Counted from the stretch's first letter, positions 1-9,442 are shown. The stretch: 64,000 nucleotides of DNA from Bacteroidota bacterium (GCA_018829205.1 JAHJUE010000010.1:62001-126000); one strand, 5' to 3'. Numbers and translations: made by a program. The notes: generated by a model not told the origin, from the sequence alone.

Positions 1-434
1 GAATCAACATTTTCCATAACTTTTACTAAAGTTCCCATACTGTCATAGATATTAACATTTACTTCATGGGCATCAGCCAGTAAATTATAACCTAGACCAA
101 TGTCGCCTTGTCCAACATTTGATAAAGCAGTCCCCTCAAGTTTTGCTTCTTTGCCGATTAATGCAGCTGTCATGGTGTTATTAACCGACTGCGTCAATTG
201 AAGATTCGCTAGAATACTTTGATCCAGCGAACTTGACATATTGCTCAATTGTTCAAGCGAACTGAACTGAGCAAGCTGAGCAGTAAATTCGGTTCCTTCC
301 ATTGGAGCAAGCGGATCTTGATATTTTAACTGAGCTATCATAAGATTTAAAAAATCTTCTTTGCCAAGTTCACTTTTACCTTTTGCGGCATTTAAATTAT
401 TCTGATTGCTTGCCGAAGAAATTCCGTCTATCAT
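1..434 (-). CDS. flgD: Flagellar hook assembly scaffold FlgD, 3' end cut by window edge
   Basis: FlgD caps the growing hook and is needed for polymerisation of the hook protein. The ATG is at 434-432 and the frame stays open to base 1, so about 144 N-terminal residues are visible and the C-terminus lies outside. The visible part carries the family hallmark: a GKEDFLNLMIAQLKYQDPL block, then PMEGTEFTAQLAQFSSLEQL, then the start of the beta domain (IGKEAKLEG). The gene begins 11 bp after the fliK stop and is the last visible gene of the long flgB operon. Order fliK-flgD is common; the hook gene flgE would be expected next, outside the window. Confidence 0.93.
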   Translation of the reverse strand, partial: MIDGISSASNQNNLNAAKGKSELGKEDFLNLMIAQLKYQDPLAPMEGTEFTAQLAQFSSLEQLSNMSSSLDQSILANLQLTQSVNNTMTAALIGKEAKLEGTALSNVGQGDIGLGYNLLADAHEVNVNIYDSMGTLVKVMENVD

Positions 435-444
435 AATTTTTTCC

Positions 445-2751
445 TTATGCTAAATATTCTACTGTGTTATAACCCATCATTTTAACTTTTTCTTTTTCAG
501 CTTCATCCATATTTTTATCATTCGTATCAAAACCAGTTGACTTCTTCTTATTTGCAAATTGTTTCGCGGTTTTCTGTTCCCCTTCAGACAACATAACATT
601 CACAGAAGTTAATTGAATCCCGCTCTTGCTCATTTGATTTTGCAGTTCTGATATATTTTTTTCAATAATTGTTTTTACAGCTTCGTTTTCCACATGGATA
701 TTTGCTTTTACACTTTGTTCAGTTATATCCATTGTGATTTTAACCTTTCCCAATTCTTCAGGAGAAATCTTAATTGTTAAAGTTGAGTTATCCTGTTTTT
801 CAATAAACTTTGAGATTTCTTTCATAATCTCAGCTGCTTTAACAATTCTATCTGAATTTGAATTTGGAGTTAAAGTCTCCAGTGTAAACTTTTCTTTCAC
901 ATCGCCTGTAGTAACTCTATTTGTTTCGATCGGAACATTTTTATTATCTTCGTTTTGTTTAGAAGAGTTTTCATTCTGCGAATAATTCTTTTCGTTTGAA
1001 TCAGATATTTGAATCTTGCCGCTTTGATCATCACTTTTATTTATTTTTGTATCTGTATTCTCTTTAACAGTCTTATCAACGTTCTGGCTTTGAGTATTTT
1101 CTGATTTAATTGTGGTTATGTTTTTTACGGCTTTGGCTACTTTCAAGTTTAACTGTTCATTTTCTTTGTTTTCTGCAGCAAACTTTTCAAAACTTTTCGG
1201 GTTTACTTCCTTTGTATTATTATCATCAGTTTTTTCTTTTGATTTATTTACGGGAGTTTCATCAATATGATCTAAAACTTCTTTTTTCAATTCCGGTTTA
1301 TTTTCCTGTATTACTTCCGACTTTGATTGGGTGTTGTCGGTTAATATATCCTTGATCATGGTTTTTGAAAAACCTTCAGCTTTTAACTCACCATTTTTTA
1401 TTTCACTATTAAGACTGTCCTTTTGATTTTTAAACTGTTCATGAGATACTTTTTCATCTTTTAAACTGATCTTACTTGGATTTACAGATTCAGCAACATT
1501 AGTTTTTGATGAAGCTGTTTTTTCAGGGTTTATTTCTTGTCCGGTTGTTTTAACCGAAGTATCATTTAATTTTTCATGATTACTTTTCTGTCCAGATACA
1601 TTAACCTGCTCACTTTTTATTTTACCGGATGTTTTTACTTCCTCCGGAGGTGAATTTAAATTTGGTTTTTGCATTACTTGTTTTGCCTCAACAATTTTCC
1701 CCTCAATTGTTACCGGAGATTGATTTGTTGAATTTGGAATAACGGCTTCTGTTTTTAAATTCTTCGCTCCTTCACCGGTTAAAATTTTTACTTCTTCGTT
1801 TACCGTCTCGCCGTTAGTTTTATTCTGCGTTGCTGCTTCATTAATTTGAAAATGCTGACTATCTTTAGTGCCATTTTCGGAATTAATTTTAACAGGGCTG
1901 CCTTCAATATTTATTTTGTTTTTTAGCGGATCAGGCAATGAGTTTTCACTGCCGGGATTCTGATATTTAAATACCTTTAATTTTACAAAGAGACTGGAAT
2001 CAGCCTTCTCTGCTGCTAATTCAGAAGGAAAAGGAAGCAAACTTAACTGAGAATTATTTACGCCTTTATTTGCTAATAAATTATTTCCCTCAGAATTTAA
2101 TAATGAATTTTCGTTAATAGCCGAGAATTTAATTTTATAAATATTTTCAATTTGACCGCTTTCATTATCGTTTTTTAAATTGTCCCCGGCGTTTTGTTTC
2201 GAAATATTTACATTAAATATTTTATCCGCGGTTTCTATTATTAAAAATACGCCGTCATTATTTTCCAATAATTCCGTTGTTTCGGTTAATTCTAAATCTT
2301 TGTTTTTTGAATCTGACTTTAAGTTTTTATTCCCGAGTTTAAATAAATTATTAATAGTTTCTAAAATTTGAGCGAGTTGAGTTTTGTTTACCGTAATTCC
2401 TTTTTCCAAAATATTATTATTCTCACCCTCTGTTTTAACCAGTTTTTTCTTTAGTCCGGAAGGAAGAAGATCTTCAATTTTCAGCTGCAAATTATTTGAT
2501 ACATCAGCTAATGGAAGTGCTGTTTCACCCAACAAACTCAGTATAACAGGCGTACCGTTGGTTTCTTTGATTTGCGCGGACCCTAAAAACTCTTGTGTAA
2601 GTTTCGCGACCGAATCTGTTTCATCAGCGTTCATAAAAACATTAATTATATCGGAGAATAAATATCCGCTGCCGCTTAATTTATTTGTTTTTTCGGGATG
2701 AATGCCGTCTACGCTTGTTTTATTTTGAAGAAACAAAGGATTAAAGTTCAT
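445..2751 (-). CDS. fliK: Flagellar hook-length control protein FliK
   Basis: FliK is the secreted ruler that sets hook length and switches the export apparatus from hook to filament substrates. The recognisable part is the C-terminal Flg_hook domain, about residues 655-735, with LTIKISPEELGKVKITMDI and the helix around ISELQNQMSKSGIQL. The rest (about 640 residues) is low-complexity, rich in Asn, Lys, Ser and Glu, as expected for the disordered ruler. About 768 residues is long for FliK. A GTG at 2754 is also in frame, but the ATG at 2751 overlaps the stop of the previous gene as TGATG and is preferred. It lies between a MotE-like gene and flgD, which supports the call. Confidence 0.9.
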   Translation of the reverse strand: MNFNPLFLQNKTSVDGIHPEKTNKLSGSGYLFSDIINVFMNADETDSVAKLTQEFLGSAQIKETNGTPVILSLLGETALPLADVSNNLQLKIEDLLPSGLKKKLVKTEGENNNILEKGITVNKTQLAQILETINNLFKLGNKNLKSDSKNKDLELTETTELLENNDGVFLIIETADKIFNVNISKQNAGDNLKNDNESGQIENIYKIKFSAINENSLLNSEGNNLLANKGVNNSQLSLLPFPSELAAEKADSSLFVKLKVFKYQNPGSENSLPDPLKNKINIEGSPVKINSENGTKDSQHFQINEAATQNKTNGETVNEEVKILTGEGAKNLKTEAVIPNSTNQSPVTIEGKIVEAKQVMQKPNLNSPPEEVKTSGKIKSEQVNVSGQKSNHEKLNDTSVKTTGQEINPEKTASSKTNVAESVNPSKISLKDEKVSHEQFKNQKDSLNSEIKNGELKAEGFSKTMIKDILTDNTQSKSEVIQENKPELKKEVLDHIDETPVNKSKEKTDDNNTKEVNPKSFEKFAAENKENEQLNLKVAKAVKNITTIKSENTQSQNVDKTVKENTDTKINKSDDQSGKIQISDSNEKNYSQNENSSKQNEDNKNVPIETNRVTTGDVKEKFTLETLTPNSNSDRIVKAAEIMKEISKFIEKQDNSTLTIKISPEELGKVKITMDITEQSVKANIHVENEAVKTIIEKNISELQNQMSKSGIQLTSVNVMLSEGEQKTAKQFANKKKSTGFDTNDKNMDEAEKEKVKMMGYNTVEYLA

Positions 2752-3365
2752 CACTTGGCCTGGGTTAATTTTACAATTTGTTCTGAATTAAGATTAGAAA
2801 GTATTTCAGCAGCTTTTTTATTTTTCATTTTATATATAATATCTCTTGCCACATTATCGGAATAATTACTTATTATTTTAGCGGCCCTTTTGGAATCCAT
2901 CGCTTCATATAATTTTACAGTAGCCGCAACCCAGTCATTATACTCTTTTTTGTTATTAGTACCGAGCGCTTCTCTAAGCTCTTCCAGTTCTTTTGATTTT
3001 TTAGCCATGTTGTTTTCGGCAATTTCTTTAGCCTCGGACACTGTTTCCAAACTATCCAGCAATTTTTGATCCGGTACAATTTTCACTATTTCTTTATATA
3101 CAGTATCTTGCCCCGTATTCTTAAAATTAGAAAGCGAATCAATTAACTCGTTTTTAATTTCGGAAATAATTTTTTTTGTATACTCTTCAATACTCGCGTT
3201 TTCAAAACTCATTTTTTCTTTTTCGGCGATACTTACTTTTTTTGCTTTCTTATTAAAATCGAATTTAAAAATATTTATAAAATTATCGTTAAGAACATAT
3301 ACAAGACCCGTAGTGCTTACAAAAGCGATAATAAAAGCAAATATGTACACAACTATTTTTTTCAC
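2751..3365 (-). CDS. MotE-like flagellar protein with MgtE-N-type domain
   Basis: A 204-residue protein with one N-terminal membrane anchor (about residues 4-25), a charged middle region with coiled-coil tendency, and a C-terminal helical domain (about 145-204). The last domain resembles the MgtE N-terminal/FliG-like fold (AVKLYEAMDSKRAAKIIS, then NKKAAEILSNLN). Proteins of this build next to fliJ are called MotE; they act as periplasmic chaperones or stabilisers of the motor protein MotC in some bacteria. Family membership is from architecture and position only. The start is GTG at 3365, overlapping the fliJ stop by 4 bp, with AGGAG about 9 bp upstream. No motA/motB genes are in the window. 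Confidence 0.7.
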   Translation of the reverse strand: MKKIVVYIFAFIIAFVSTTGLVYVLNDNFINIFKFDFNKKAKKVSIAEKEKMSFENASIEEYTKKIISEIKNELIDSLSNFKNTGQDTVYKEIVKIVPDQKLLDSLETVSEAKEIAENNMAKKSKELEELREALGTNNKKEYNDWVAATVKLYEAMDSKRAAKIISNYSDNVARDIIYKMKNKKAAEILSNLNSEQIVKLTQAK

Positions 3366-3805
3366 TTTTTCATACTCCTGACAAACTTTTTAGTAGCAAT
3401 ATCGTCAAGTTCAATTTGTTCAAGTTTATCTTGTTCTTTTAAGAATTCGCCGTGATGTTTTATTTCAAGTTTTTCAAACATTTTTGTTTCTTTAGATTTT
3501 TCAACAAGTTCTTCCTGTTTTATTCGCCTGCTGGTTTCCAGATTCAAAATTTCTTTTTCTACGGAATTAATTTTCACAATCATGTTTTTCTCAAAGTTAT
3601 CATAAAAGTTCAGTTCCGCTACCTTCACACTTTTTTTTAGCTTTAATTCTTCTTTCCTTCTTTTTTTTTCCGCTTCTAATTCCGATAATTTTATTTTTGC
3701 TTTTTCAATTTCAAGATCGATTACCGATAACTCTTTCTGTACTTTTTTTTCAATCGTATTTTTAATTCTTTGCACCGAGGCAAATTTATAATTAAACTTT
3801 GCCAT
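3362..3805 (-). CDS. fliJ: Flagellar export chaperone FliJ
   Basis: A 147-residue, almost entirely helical coiled-coil protein, rich in Lys and Glu, starting MAKFNYKFASVQRIKNTIEK. FliJ is the soluble stalk of the flagellar type III export ATPase complex and escorts chaperone-substrate pairs. Length, composition and the N-terminal F-x-Y-x-L/A-x-x-V-x-x-I/L pattern fit the family. Sequence conservation in FliJ is low, so the position right after fliI (1-bp gap) is a major part of the evidence. Confidence 0.85.
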   Translation of the reverse strand: MAKFNYKFASVQRIKNTIEKKVQKELSVIDLEIEKAKIKLSELEAEKKRRKEELKLKKSVKVAELNFYDNFEKNMIVKINSVEKEILNLETSRRIKQEELVEKSKETKMFEKLEIKHHGEFLKEQDKLEQIELDDIATKKFVRSMKK

Positions 3806-3806
3806 G

Positions 3807-5138
3807 TTATGCTAAAGGCATATTTATTATTGATTTCAGTTTGCTAATAGAATCTTTTAATGTTGCTTTTTCTTTCATGTCCTGCTTAAGAAAATTTCTC
3901 AATGCGCCGATATTTGACAAAGCGTGATCAACCTGCGGATTGCTTCCTTTTACGTAAGCGCCAATATTTACAAGGTCTTCGGCTTCATTATATGTTTGAA
4001 GAATTTCGTTAAACTCCATAGCTCTTAAACGATGGTCTTCCGAAACAATATCGGGCATAACACGGCTTACACTCTGTAGAGGATCAATTGCCGGGAATTG
4101 TCCCTTGTTTGCGATTTTTCTTGAAAGCACTATATGACCGTCAAGAATTGATCTTACCGCATCGGCTATTGGTTCGCTCATATCATCACCGTCAACAAGC
4201 ACAGTATAGAAACCTGTAATGGATCCTTTAATTGACGTACCGGCTCTTTCGAGCAGTTTAGGGAGTATCGCAAAAACGCTGGGTGTATATCCTTTTGTAG
4301 TGGGCGGTTCGCCAATTGTTAATCCAATCTCTCTTTGCGCTAAAGCAAATCTTGTAACCGAATCCATCATTAACACAACATCTTTGCCAAGATCTCTGAA
4401 ATATTCGGCAATTGTAGTTCCAATAAACGCGGCTTTAATTCTCATAAGCGCAGGTTTATCGCTGGTTGCGACAACTACAACTGATCTTTTTAATCCTTCT
4501 TCGCCTAAATCTTTTTCAATAAATTCTCTTACTTCCCTTCCTCTTTCTCCAACAAGAACAATAACATTTATATCGGCGTTTGTATTTCTTGCAATCATTC
4601 CGAGCATAACGCTTTTGCCGACGCCCGAACCGGCGAATATTCCTACACGCTGGCCTTTTCCGCATGTTAATAAACCGTCGATTGAACGCACTCCTGTCTG
4701 AAGTGGACTTTCAATTCTTGCTCTATCAAGCGGGTTCGGCGGTTCTCTATATACATTTCTATATGATTGACTTACAATTTCACCTTTACCGTCAATAGGA
4801 TTTCCAAGACCGTCAATTACTCTTCCCAACAGATTTTCGCTTAAAGGAATTCCGAACTGTTTTCCGAAGGATTTAATTTCGCAAGAGGGAGAAATATTTT
4901 CTACTTCACCCAATGCAATTGACAATACTTTCCCGTCTTTAAATCCAACGACTTCTGCTTTGCAGACTATTTTTCCGTTTTTATCAACAATTATACATAC
5001 TTCACCTAATGAAACATTCGGTCCAACCGATATAATCACTAAACCGATAACGTCAGTTACTTTCCCGTTTACTTTTATCGGATCAATCTTGTCGATTAAT
5101 TTTCCGTATTTATCAATATATGTTTTGGCAAGTTCCAT
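3807..5138 (-). CDS. fliI: Flagellum-specific ATPase FliI
   Basis: Hexameric export ATPase of the flagellar type III secretion system, related to the F1 beta subunit. The 443-residue length is typical. Visible motifs are a Walker A loop GSGVGKS (about residues 170-176), a downstream GERGREV segment, and a Walker B stretch VVLMMDS (about 254-260) followed by TRFALAQREIG. The N-terminal barrel contains GRVIDGLGNPIDG. It lies 2 bp downstream of fliH, its negative regulator, and 1 bp upstream of fliJ, the classical export-ATPase gene set. Confidence 0.97.
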   Translation of the reverse strand: MELAKTYIDKYGKLIDKIDPIKVNGKVTDVIGLVIISVGPNVSLGEVCIIVDKNGKIVCKAEVVGFKDGKVLSIALGEVENISPSCEIKSFGKQFGIPLSENLLGRVIDGLGNPIDGKGEIVSQSYRNVYREPPNPLDRARIESPLQTGVRSIDGLLTCGKGQRVGIFAGSGVGKSVMLGMIARNTNADINVIVLVGERGREVREFIEKDLGEEGLKRSVVVVATSDKPALMRIKAAFIGTTIAEYFRDLGKDVVLMMDSVTRFALAQREIGLTIGEPPTTKGYTPSVFAILPKLLERAGTSIKGSITGFYTVLVDGDDMSEPIADAVRSILDGHIVLSRKIANKGQFPAIDPLQSVSRVMPDIVSEDHRLRAMEFNEILQTYNEAEDLVNIGAYVKGSNPQVDHALSNIGALRNFLKQDMKEKATLKDSISKLKSIINMPLA

Positions 5139-5140
5139 TA

Positions 5141-5770
5141 TTATTCTTTTATTATAATATTATTTTCAAGCGCCTTGGTTATTTCATCAAGCTGAGTTGA
5201 TATTCTAGCGTCAACATTACCGACTTCACTTTCAATAAGACAACCGCCGATATCAATATTACCATCTTGTTCGAATCTGATTTTAGAAAAATATTTTTCA
5301 AGATCTTTCTGTGTTCCGTCAAGTGAAATACCTTTGTAGTCTTCGGGATTTATTTTTATAACTATTTCATTTGCGCCAAGTATTTTCTTAACTGCTTCTT
5401 TTAACGTGTTTTGAATTACAGTTTTATTTTCAATTTCTTTATGAACAATTTTTTCCGCTATTTTTGTCGATACATCAATAATTATTTTATCAAAGCTTTT
5501 TTCGTAATCAATTATTTTCTGCTCAAAACTTGCGAGTATCTGATAAAAATTCTCAGTCTTTCTAAGAAGCTCATCAGAATAATCATTTTCCATTTCATCC
5601 TTTGCCTTTTGATAACCTTCATCAAATCCGGACTGATATTTTTTCTCCATTTCTTTTTTTAATGCGTCTTCCTGCGTAAATGCCGTAAACTGAGAAAAAT
5701 CAACTCCTGCTTCAGGAACAAAAGCTTTTAAGGATTTTGACCTTATGTTTAATCTTATAACATCAGACAT
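5141..5770 (-). CDS. fliH: Flagellar export ATPase regulator FliH
   Basis: A 209-residue FliH/YscL-type stator protein that binds FliI and links it to the C-ring. The middle is a charged coiled coil (about 40-110). The C-terminal half carries the typical IAEKIVHKEIENK helix, then ILGANEIVIKINPEDY and GGCLIESEVGNVDARIST, the conserved FliH C-terminal pattern. The start codon overlaps the end of fliG by 8 bp, so the genes are probably translationally coupled. Confidence 0.92.
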   Translation of the reverse strand: MSDVIRLNIRSKSLKAFVPEAGVDFSQFTAFTQEDALKKEMEKKYQSGFDEGYQKAKDEMENDYSDELLRKTENFYQILASFEQKIIDYEKSFDKIIIDVSTKIAEKIVHKEIENKTVIQNTLKEAVKKILGANEIVIKINPEDYKGISLDGTQKDLEKYFSKIRFEQDGNIDIGGCLIESEVGNVDARISTQLDEITKALENNIIIKE

Positions 5771-6803
5771 AAACTTCCTCAGTACCGCCGCGGAAGTTTA
5801 TAGAAATTACTTCACGTTCTTCGAGCATTTTTATTGTATCAACAATTCTGGCTTGCGATGTTTCAACTTCTTTTAATCTTGTCGGACCCATATACTGAAG
5901 TTCTTCTTTAAGTAGGTCTGCTGCACGTTCAGACATATTACCGAATATTTTATCTTTAACTTTATCGTCGGCGATCTTAAGTGCAAGTGCCAGATCTTTT
6001 CTATCAACTTCTTTAAGAATAGCCTGAATATCTCTGTCCTGAAGATGAATAATATCGTCGAATATGAACATTAATCTTTTTATTTCAGCGGCAACGTTAT
6101 CGTCCCTATCCTGTATTCCGTCTATAATTTCTTTACTTAAACTAACATTTGTGCGGTTTAATATTGTAGCAACGCTTTTGGGTCCGCCCAATTTTCCCAT
6201 TGATTGATTAATCGAGAATCCAGCGAGTTCATCGACAACTTGTTCAATCTTCTTTAAAGTCTGCGGCGATATTTTACCAAGAGTGGCAATACGGTAAACA
6301 ACATCATTTCTTAAATCATCGGGAAGTTCTTTTAAGGCTTCAGCGGTTTGGTCGGGACTTAAATGCGAGAGTATAAGCGCGATTGTTTGAGGATGTTCTT
6401 TATTTAGAAAGTTAACCAATTGTGTCGAGTCTGCTTTTTTTAATACATCAAAACCATGAAGGGTAGTTATGTTTTTAACCTTTTCAATAATTTCAACGGC
6501 TTTAGCCATTCCGAATGATTTTTCGAGCACCTGCTGAGCGAACTCCAATCCTCCTTCAAGCACGTATTCATTTGCCGTAACCATTTCATAATAATCAATC
6601 ATAACCTGGTCAACGACGTGCGAAGGAATATTTCTTACCTTTGTAATTTCGGCGGATATGGCTTCAACATCGGCTGCGTCAATATTTTTTAAAACTGTTG
6701 AAGCTGTATCAACATCAAGCGCAACTAAAAGAAGCGAAGCTTTTTGCAACCCCGTCAGATCGCTGACCGAGGTTTCTTTTCTTTTTGATGATTTAGAACT
6801 CAT
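5763..6803 (-). CDS. fliG: Flagellar motor switch protein FliG
   Basis: FliG is the C-ring protein that couples the stator to rotation and binds FliF. The 346-residue protein has all three domains: N-terminal (about 10-100), middle with the EHPQ motif at 136-139, and C-terminal with the charged helix around ADDKVKDKIFGNMSERAAD, which contacts the stator, ending in an EEREVISINFRGGTEEVYV-like tail. It overlaps the fliF stop region by 11 bp and is preserved at full length. Confidence 0.97.
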   Translation of the reverse strand: MSSKSSKRKETSVSDLTGLQKASLLLVALDVDTASTVLKNIDAADVEAISAEITKVRNIPSHVVDQVMIDYYEMVTANEYVLEGGLEFAQQVLEKSFGMAKAVEIIEKVKNITTLHGFDVLKKADSTQLVNFLNKEHPQTIALILSHLSPDQTAEALKELPDDLRNDVVYRIATLGKISPQTLKKIEQVVDELAGFSINQSMGKLGGPKSVATILNRTNVSLSKEIIDGIQDRDDNVAAEIKRLMFIFDDIIHLQDRDIQAILKEVDRKDLALALKIADDKVKDKIFGNMSERAADLLKEELQYMGPTRLKEVETSQARIVDTIKMLEEREVISINFRGGTEEVYV

Positions 6804-8409
6804 CTTCCCTCAACCATGAATTTATTAGTTTTGCGGCTTCAGAAGGTTTTTTCTGAACATAGTTAATTATTTTATCGTGCTGTGTTTTCTTTCTTAACGC
6901 CTCGTCTGTAATTTCATCTTCAAGGTCGCCTATTTGCAGAATTGGTTTTTTCTTTGGGAGAGCGCTTGGCGTCATCTGCATTGATTGCGAACCGAAACTA
7001 CCTGAAGGAATAGAGGGCATTAAATCGTTAAAAGCATTATCAGAGTAATTTACATTGCCTATCATTATTTTTTCATTTTTAAGTCTGTTCATTAATCCTT
7101 TCAGCACAAAAAATGAAGCTCCAATTGCGAAGAATATTAAAATAAAATTTGACCAATCCTGAATATTATCCATAGGTGATTCTTCTAATTTGGGCAGCTC
7201 CTCAACAAAATTTGTTTCAAAAGGAATGCTTACCAAGGAAACCTGATCTTGACGCGAATCGTCAATACCAACAGCCTGTCTAACAATCTGTTCCAATTTC
7301 TGAAGCTGTTCCGGCGAACGCGGTTCAATTACAGTTTCGGTAACATCCCCGTTTTTAACTTGTTTGCTAACGCCATTAATAACTGCTGCAATAGTTACCC
7401 TTTGTATATTTCCCGCGCCGTCAATAACTCTTTCAATGGTTTTGCTGATTTCATAATTTGTAGTTGTATTTTCAGAAGTTACAGCATTGGAATCGCTCAT
7501 GCTCAATCCTGCGCTTTCGGATTTAACGCTCTGTTCGCTTACCGCAACCTGAGAGTTAGGATCAAACGATTCCATTGTTTTATCAACTTGTTTAAAATTC
7601 AGATCTACGTTTACCCTTACAACTGAATTGCCGTAACCTAAAACATTATCTAAAAGGCTTTGAGCTTTTTGAGCCAAATATGTTTCTACGGAACTTTTAA
7701 TTTCATATTGTTTTCCGCTTGCCGCGGTAAAAGAATTTTCATCTTCTTCTCTTGAAAGCAGCCGGCCTTGAGTATCGAGAACAGTTACTTTGCCGGGTTT
7801 TAATCCTTCAACGCTGCTTGCTACAAGGTTTGAGATTGCAATTATATTATTTTGCGAAACCTGAATGCCTGTATTCATTTTCAGTACTACAGAGGCGGTT
7901 GGTTCTTTTTTGTCTTCTTTAAAAATTGATTTTTCTGGAAAAACTATATGAACTCTTGCCCCTTCAATTCCGCTCTGCTGCATAATTGTTCTTGAAATTT
8001 CTCCTTCAAGAGCGCGTTTATAATTTAACTTCTGCATGAATTCCGACATGCCCATTGTATTTTTATCGAAAATTTCATAACCGACAATTCCTGAGTTTGG
8101 AATTCCTTTTGAAGCCATTGAGAAACGGATTTCATAAACTTTATCTTTCGGGACTTTGATAGTTGTGCCGCTGTCCTCAATTTTATATTGAACCTTTTGA
8201 CTGGTAAGCTGTTCAATTACCTTCGATGCATCTTCACCTGCAAGGTTCGAATACAGCGTTGTGTAAGTCGGTTCGTTAAAAACGAAAATTACAAAGCCAA
8301 GAAGCAGAAGCGATATTGCGAAAATACCAACCAGCATCATGCGCTGCTGCATAGATAGTTTGTTAAAAATTCCGATGACGGAGCCGAGAGAACCTTTATT
8401 ATTATCCAA
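6793..8409 (-). CDS. fliF: Flagellar MS-ring protein FliF
   Basis: FliF forms the membrane MS-ring on which the motor and export gate assemble. The 538-residue protein has transmembrane helices at about residues 25-44 and 421-440 with ring-building motifs between (LYSNLAGEDASKVIEQL, RVHIVFPEKS, VLDTQGRLLS). The C-terminal tail EAAKLINSWLREDEF is the FliG-binding peptide. The start is TTG at 8409, with GAGGA about 8 bp upstream; the nearer ATG is out of frame and runs into TAA. It follows fliE by 2 bp. Confidence 0.96.
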   Translation of the reverse strand: MDNNKGSLGSVIGIFNKLSMQQRMMLVGIFAISLLLLGFVIFVFNEPTYTTLYSNLAGEDASKVIEQLTSQKVQYKIEDSGTTIKVPKDKVYEIRFSMASKGIPNSGIVGYEIFDKNTMGMSEFMQKLNYKRALEGEISRTIMQQSGIEGARVHIVFPEKSIFKEDKKEPTASVVLKMNTGIQVSQNNIIAISNLVASSVEGLKPGKVTVLDTQGRLLSREEDENSFTAASGKQYEIKSSVETYLAQKAQSLLDNVLGYGNSVVRVNVDLNFKQVDKTMESFDPNSQVAVSEQSVKSESAGLSMSDSNAVTSENTTTNYEISKTIERVIDGAGNIQRVTIAAVINGVSKQVKNGDVTETVIEPRSPEQLQKLEQIVRQAVGIDDSRQDQVSLVSIPFETNFVEELPKLEESPMDNIQDWSNFILIFFAIGASFFVLKGLMNRLKNEKIMIGNVNYSDNAFNDLMPSIPSGSFGSQSMQMTPSALPKKKPILQIGDLEDEITDEALRKKTQHDKIINYVQKKPSEAAKLINSWLREDEF

Positions 8410-8411
8410 TT

Positions 8412-8693
8412 TTACATCCTCGATAATTCTTTATACATATCAATGGTTTTGTTTCTTATTTCAATTAGTAAATCCAAACTTGTCGCTGCTTTTTCACCGG
8501 CAATCATAACTTCATGAATCTCAACATCTTTGCCTTCAATAAAATCATTCGTAATTTGTTTTGAATTATTCTGATCCGCGTTTACCTGCTTCACAAAATC
8601 ATTTAATACATTTCCGAAGTTTCCCTCGCTGCTTTTATTTATATCATTAATTTTTGCTATTTGCGGAAAACTGTTAATACCTGATATTTTCAT
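8412..8693 (-). CDS. fliE: Flagellar MS-ring/rod adapter FliE
   Basis: FliE links the MS-ring to the proximal rod and is among the first exported proteins. The C-terminal half shows the family pattern: FGNVLNDFVKQVNADQ, then DVEIHEVMIAGEKAATSLDL and IRNKTIDMYKELSRM. The frame is open 13 codons further upstream, but the ATG at 8693 has a strong GGAGAGG ribosome-binding site 6 bp before it and gives the usual length (about 93 residues), so it is chosen. It begins 1 bp after the stop of the small upstream ORF. Confidence 0.93.
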   Translation of the reverse strand: MKISGINSFPQIAKINDINKSSEGNFGNVLNDFVKQVNADQNNSKQITNDFIEGKDVEIHEVMIAGEKAATSLDLLIEIRNKTIDMYKELSRM

Positions 8694-8694
8694 T

Positions 8695-8946
8695 TTAACC
8701 TCTCCTATCGAATAATGAACCGACAGAGACACCCGACATTTTACCGGATGACTTGTAGAAATGATAATCTATTATTTCACTTTTGTTTTCTGGATACATT
8801 TTTGTAAAAAACTTTTTTTCTTCATTCGAAATTATATCTGTGTTTTTAGATTCTTTTGCTTCAGCTAATTTTTGAGTTTTAGCAACATTATTAACCTTAG
8901 AAGCATATGGACTATAATTACCGACGGCATTGGAACTGATTTTCAT
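8695..8946 (-). CDS. Small protein of unknown function between flgC and fliE
   Basis: An 83-residue ORF tightly packed between flgC (4-bp gap) and fliE (1-bp gap), so it is very probably translated. I recognise no family. The N-terminus MKISSNAVGNYSPYASKV resembles the start of the FlgM-like protein at 19548-19814, which also begins with a GNYxPF/Y block. The C-terminus has FFTKMYPENKSEIIDYHFY and ends GSLFDRRG. No membrane segment is visible. Its position among rod proteins suggests an export substrate or assembly factor of the rod/MS-ring junction; this is inference only. Confidence 0.7.
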   Translation of the reverse strand: MKISSNAVGNYSPYASKVNNVAKTQKLAEAKESKNTDIISNEEKKFFTKMYPENKSEIIDYHFYKSSGKMSGVSVGSLFDRRG

Positions 8947-8950
8947 TTTA

Positions 8951-9442
8951 CTATATCTCCAGCGAATCTTTAGCTATTTGTTTTGAAGCGTTAAATGCCG
9001 TTAAATTTGCTTCATAATTTCTTGTTGAAGTAATCATGTCAATCATTTCCGTAACAACATCAACGTTGGGCATTTGAACATAACCTTCTTTATCGGCGTC
9101 TGGATGTTCCGGATTATATACCATTTCGCCAACGCTTGAATCCTGCTGAATATTTGTTTTAATTCCGTCAAATTTCAGCTGGTCCGAGTTCGAATCTAAA
9201 CCGGGAATGTGACCGTCTGATGATATATCCATTTTAAATCCGTTACCGGAGTTTGCAGAATTAATTGTTTTATTGTTTACTTCTTCAACAAGCAAAAATT
9301 TTCTTTTATATGGTCCGCCCGAAGTAGTTTTAGTAGTGCTTGCGTTTGCAATATTTTCAGCTACAATGTCCATTCTTTTTTTCTGAACACTCATTCCTTT
9401 AGCGCTTATGCCGAATGCCGATAGGTTAGGTCCAATTTTCAT
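8951..9442 (-). CDS. flgC: Flagellar basal-body rod protein FlgC
   Basis: Proximal rod subunit. The 163-residue protein has the N-terminal rod signature (FGISAKGMSVQKKRMDIVAENIANASTTKT) and the C-terminal one (PNVDVVTEMIDMITSTRNYEANLTAF), the paired helices shared by rod, hook and hook-associated proteins. The middle insertion around residues 70-110 is somewhat longer than in enteric FlgC. The start ATG overlaps the flgB stop by 1 bp. Confidence 0.96.
   Translation of the reverse strand: MKIGPNLSAFGISAKGMSVQKKRMDIVAENIANASTTKTTSGGPYKRKFLLVEEVNNKTINSANSGNGFKMDISSDGHIPGLDSNSDQLKFDGIKTNIQQDSSVGEMVYNPEHPDADKEGYVQMPNVDVVTEMIDMITSTRNYEANLTAFNASKQIAKDSLEI

Noticed and set aside
3000-3020. TTAGCCAT match to an activator half-site
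   Set aside because: It is within the MotE-like coding sequence and lacks the second arm.
4219-4701. 160-codon plus-strand ORF
   Set aside because: It is antisense to the conserved FliI ATPase region, has no ribosome-binding site and no recognisable domains.
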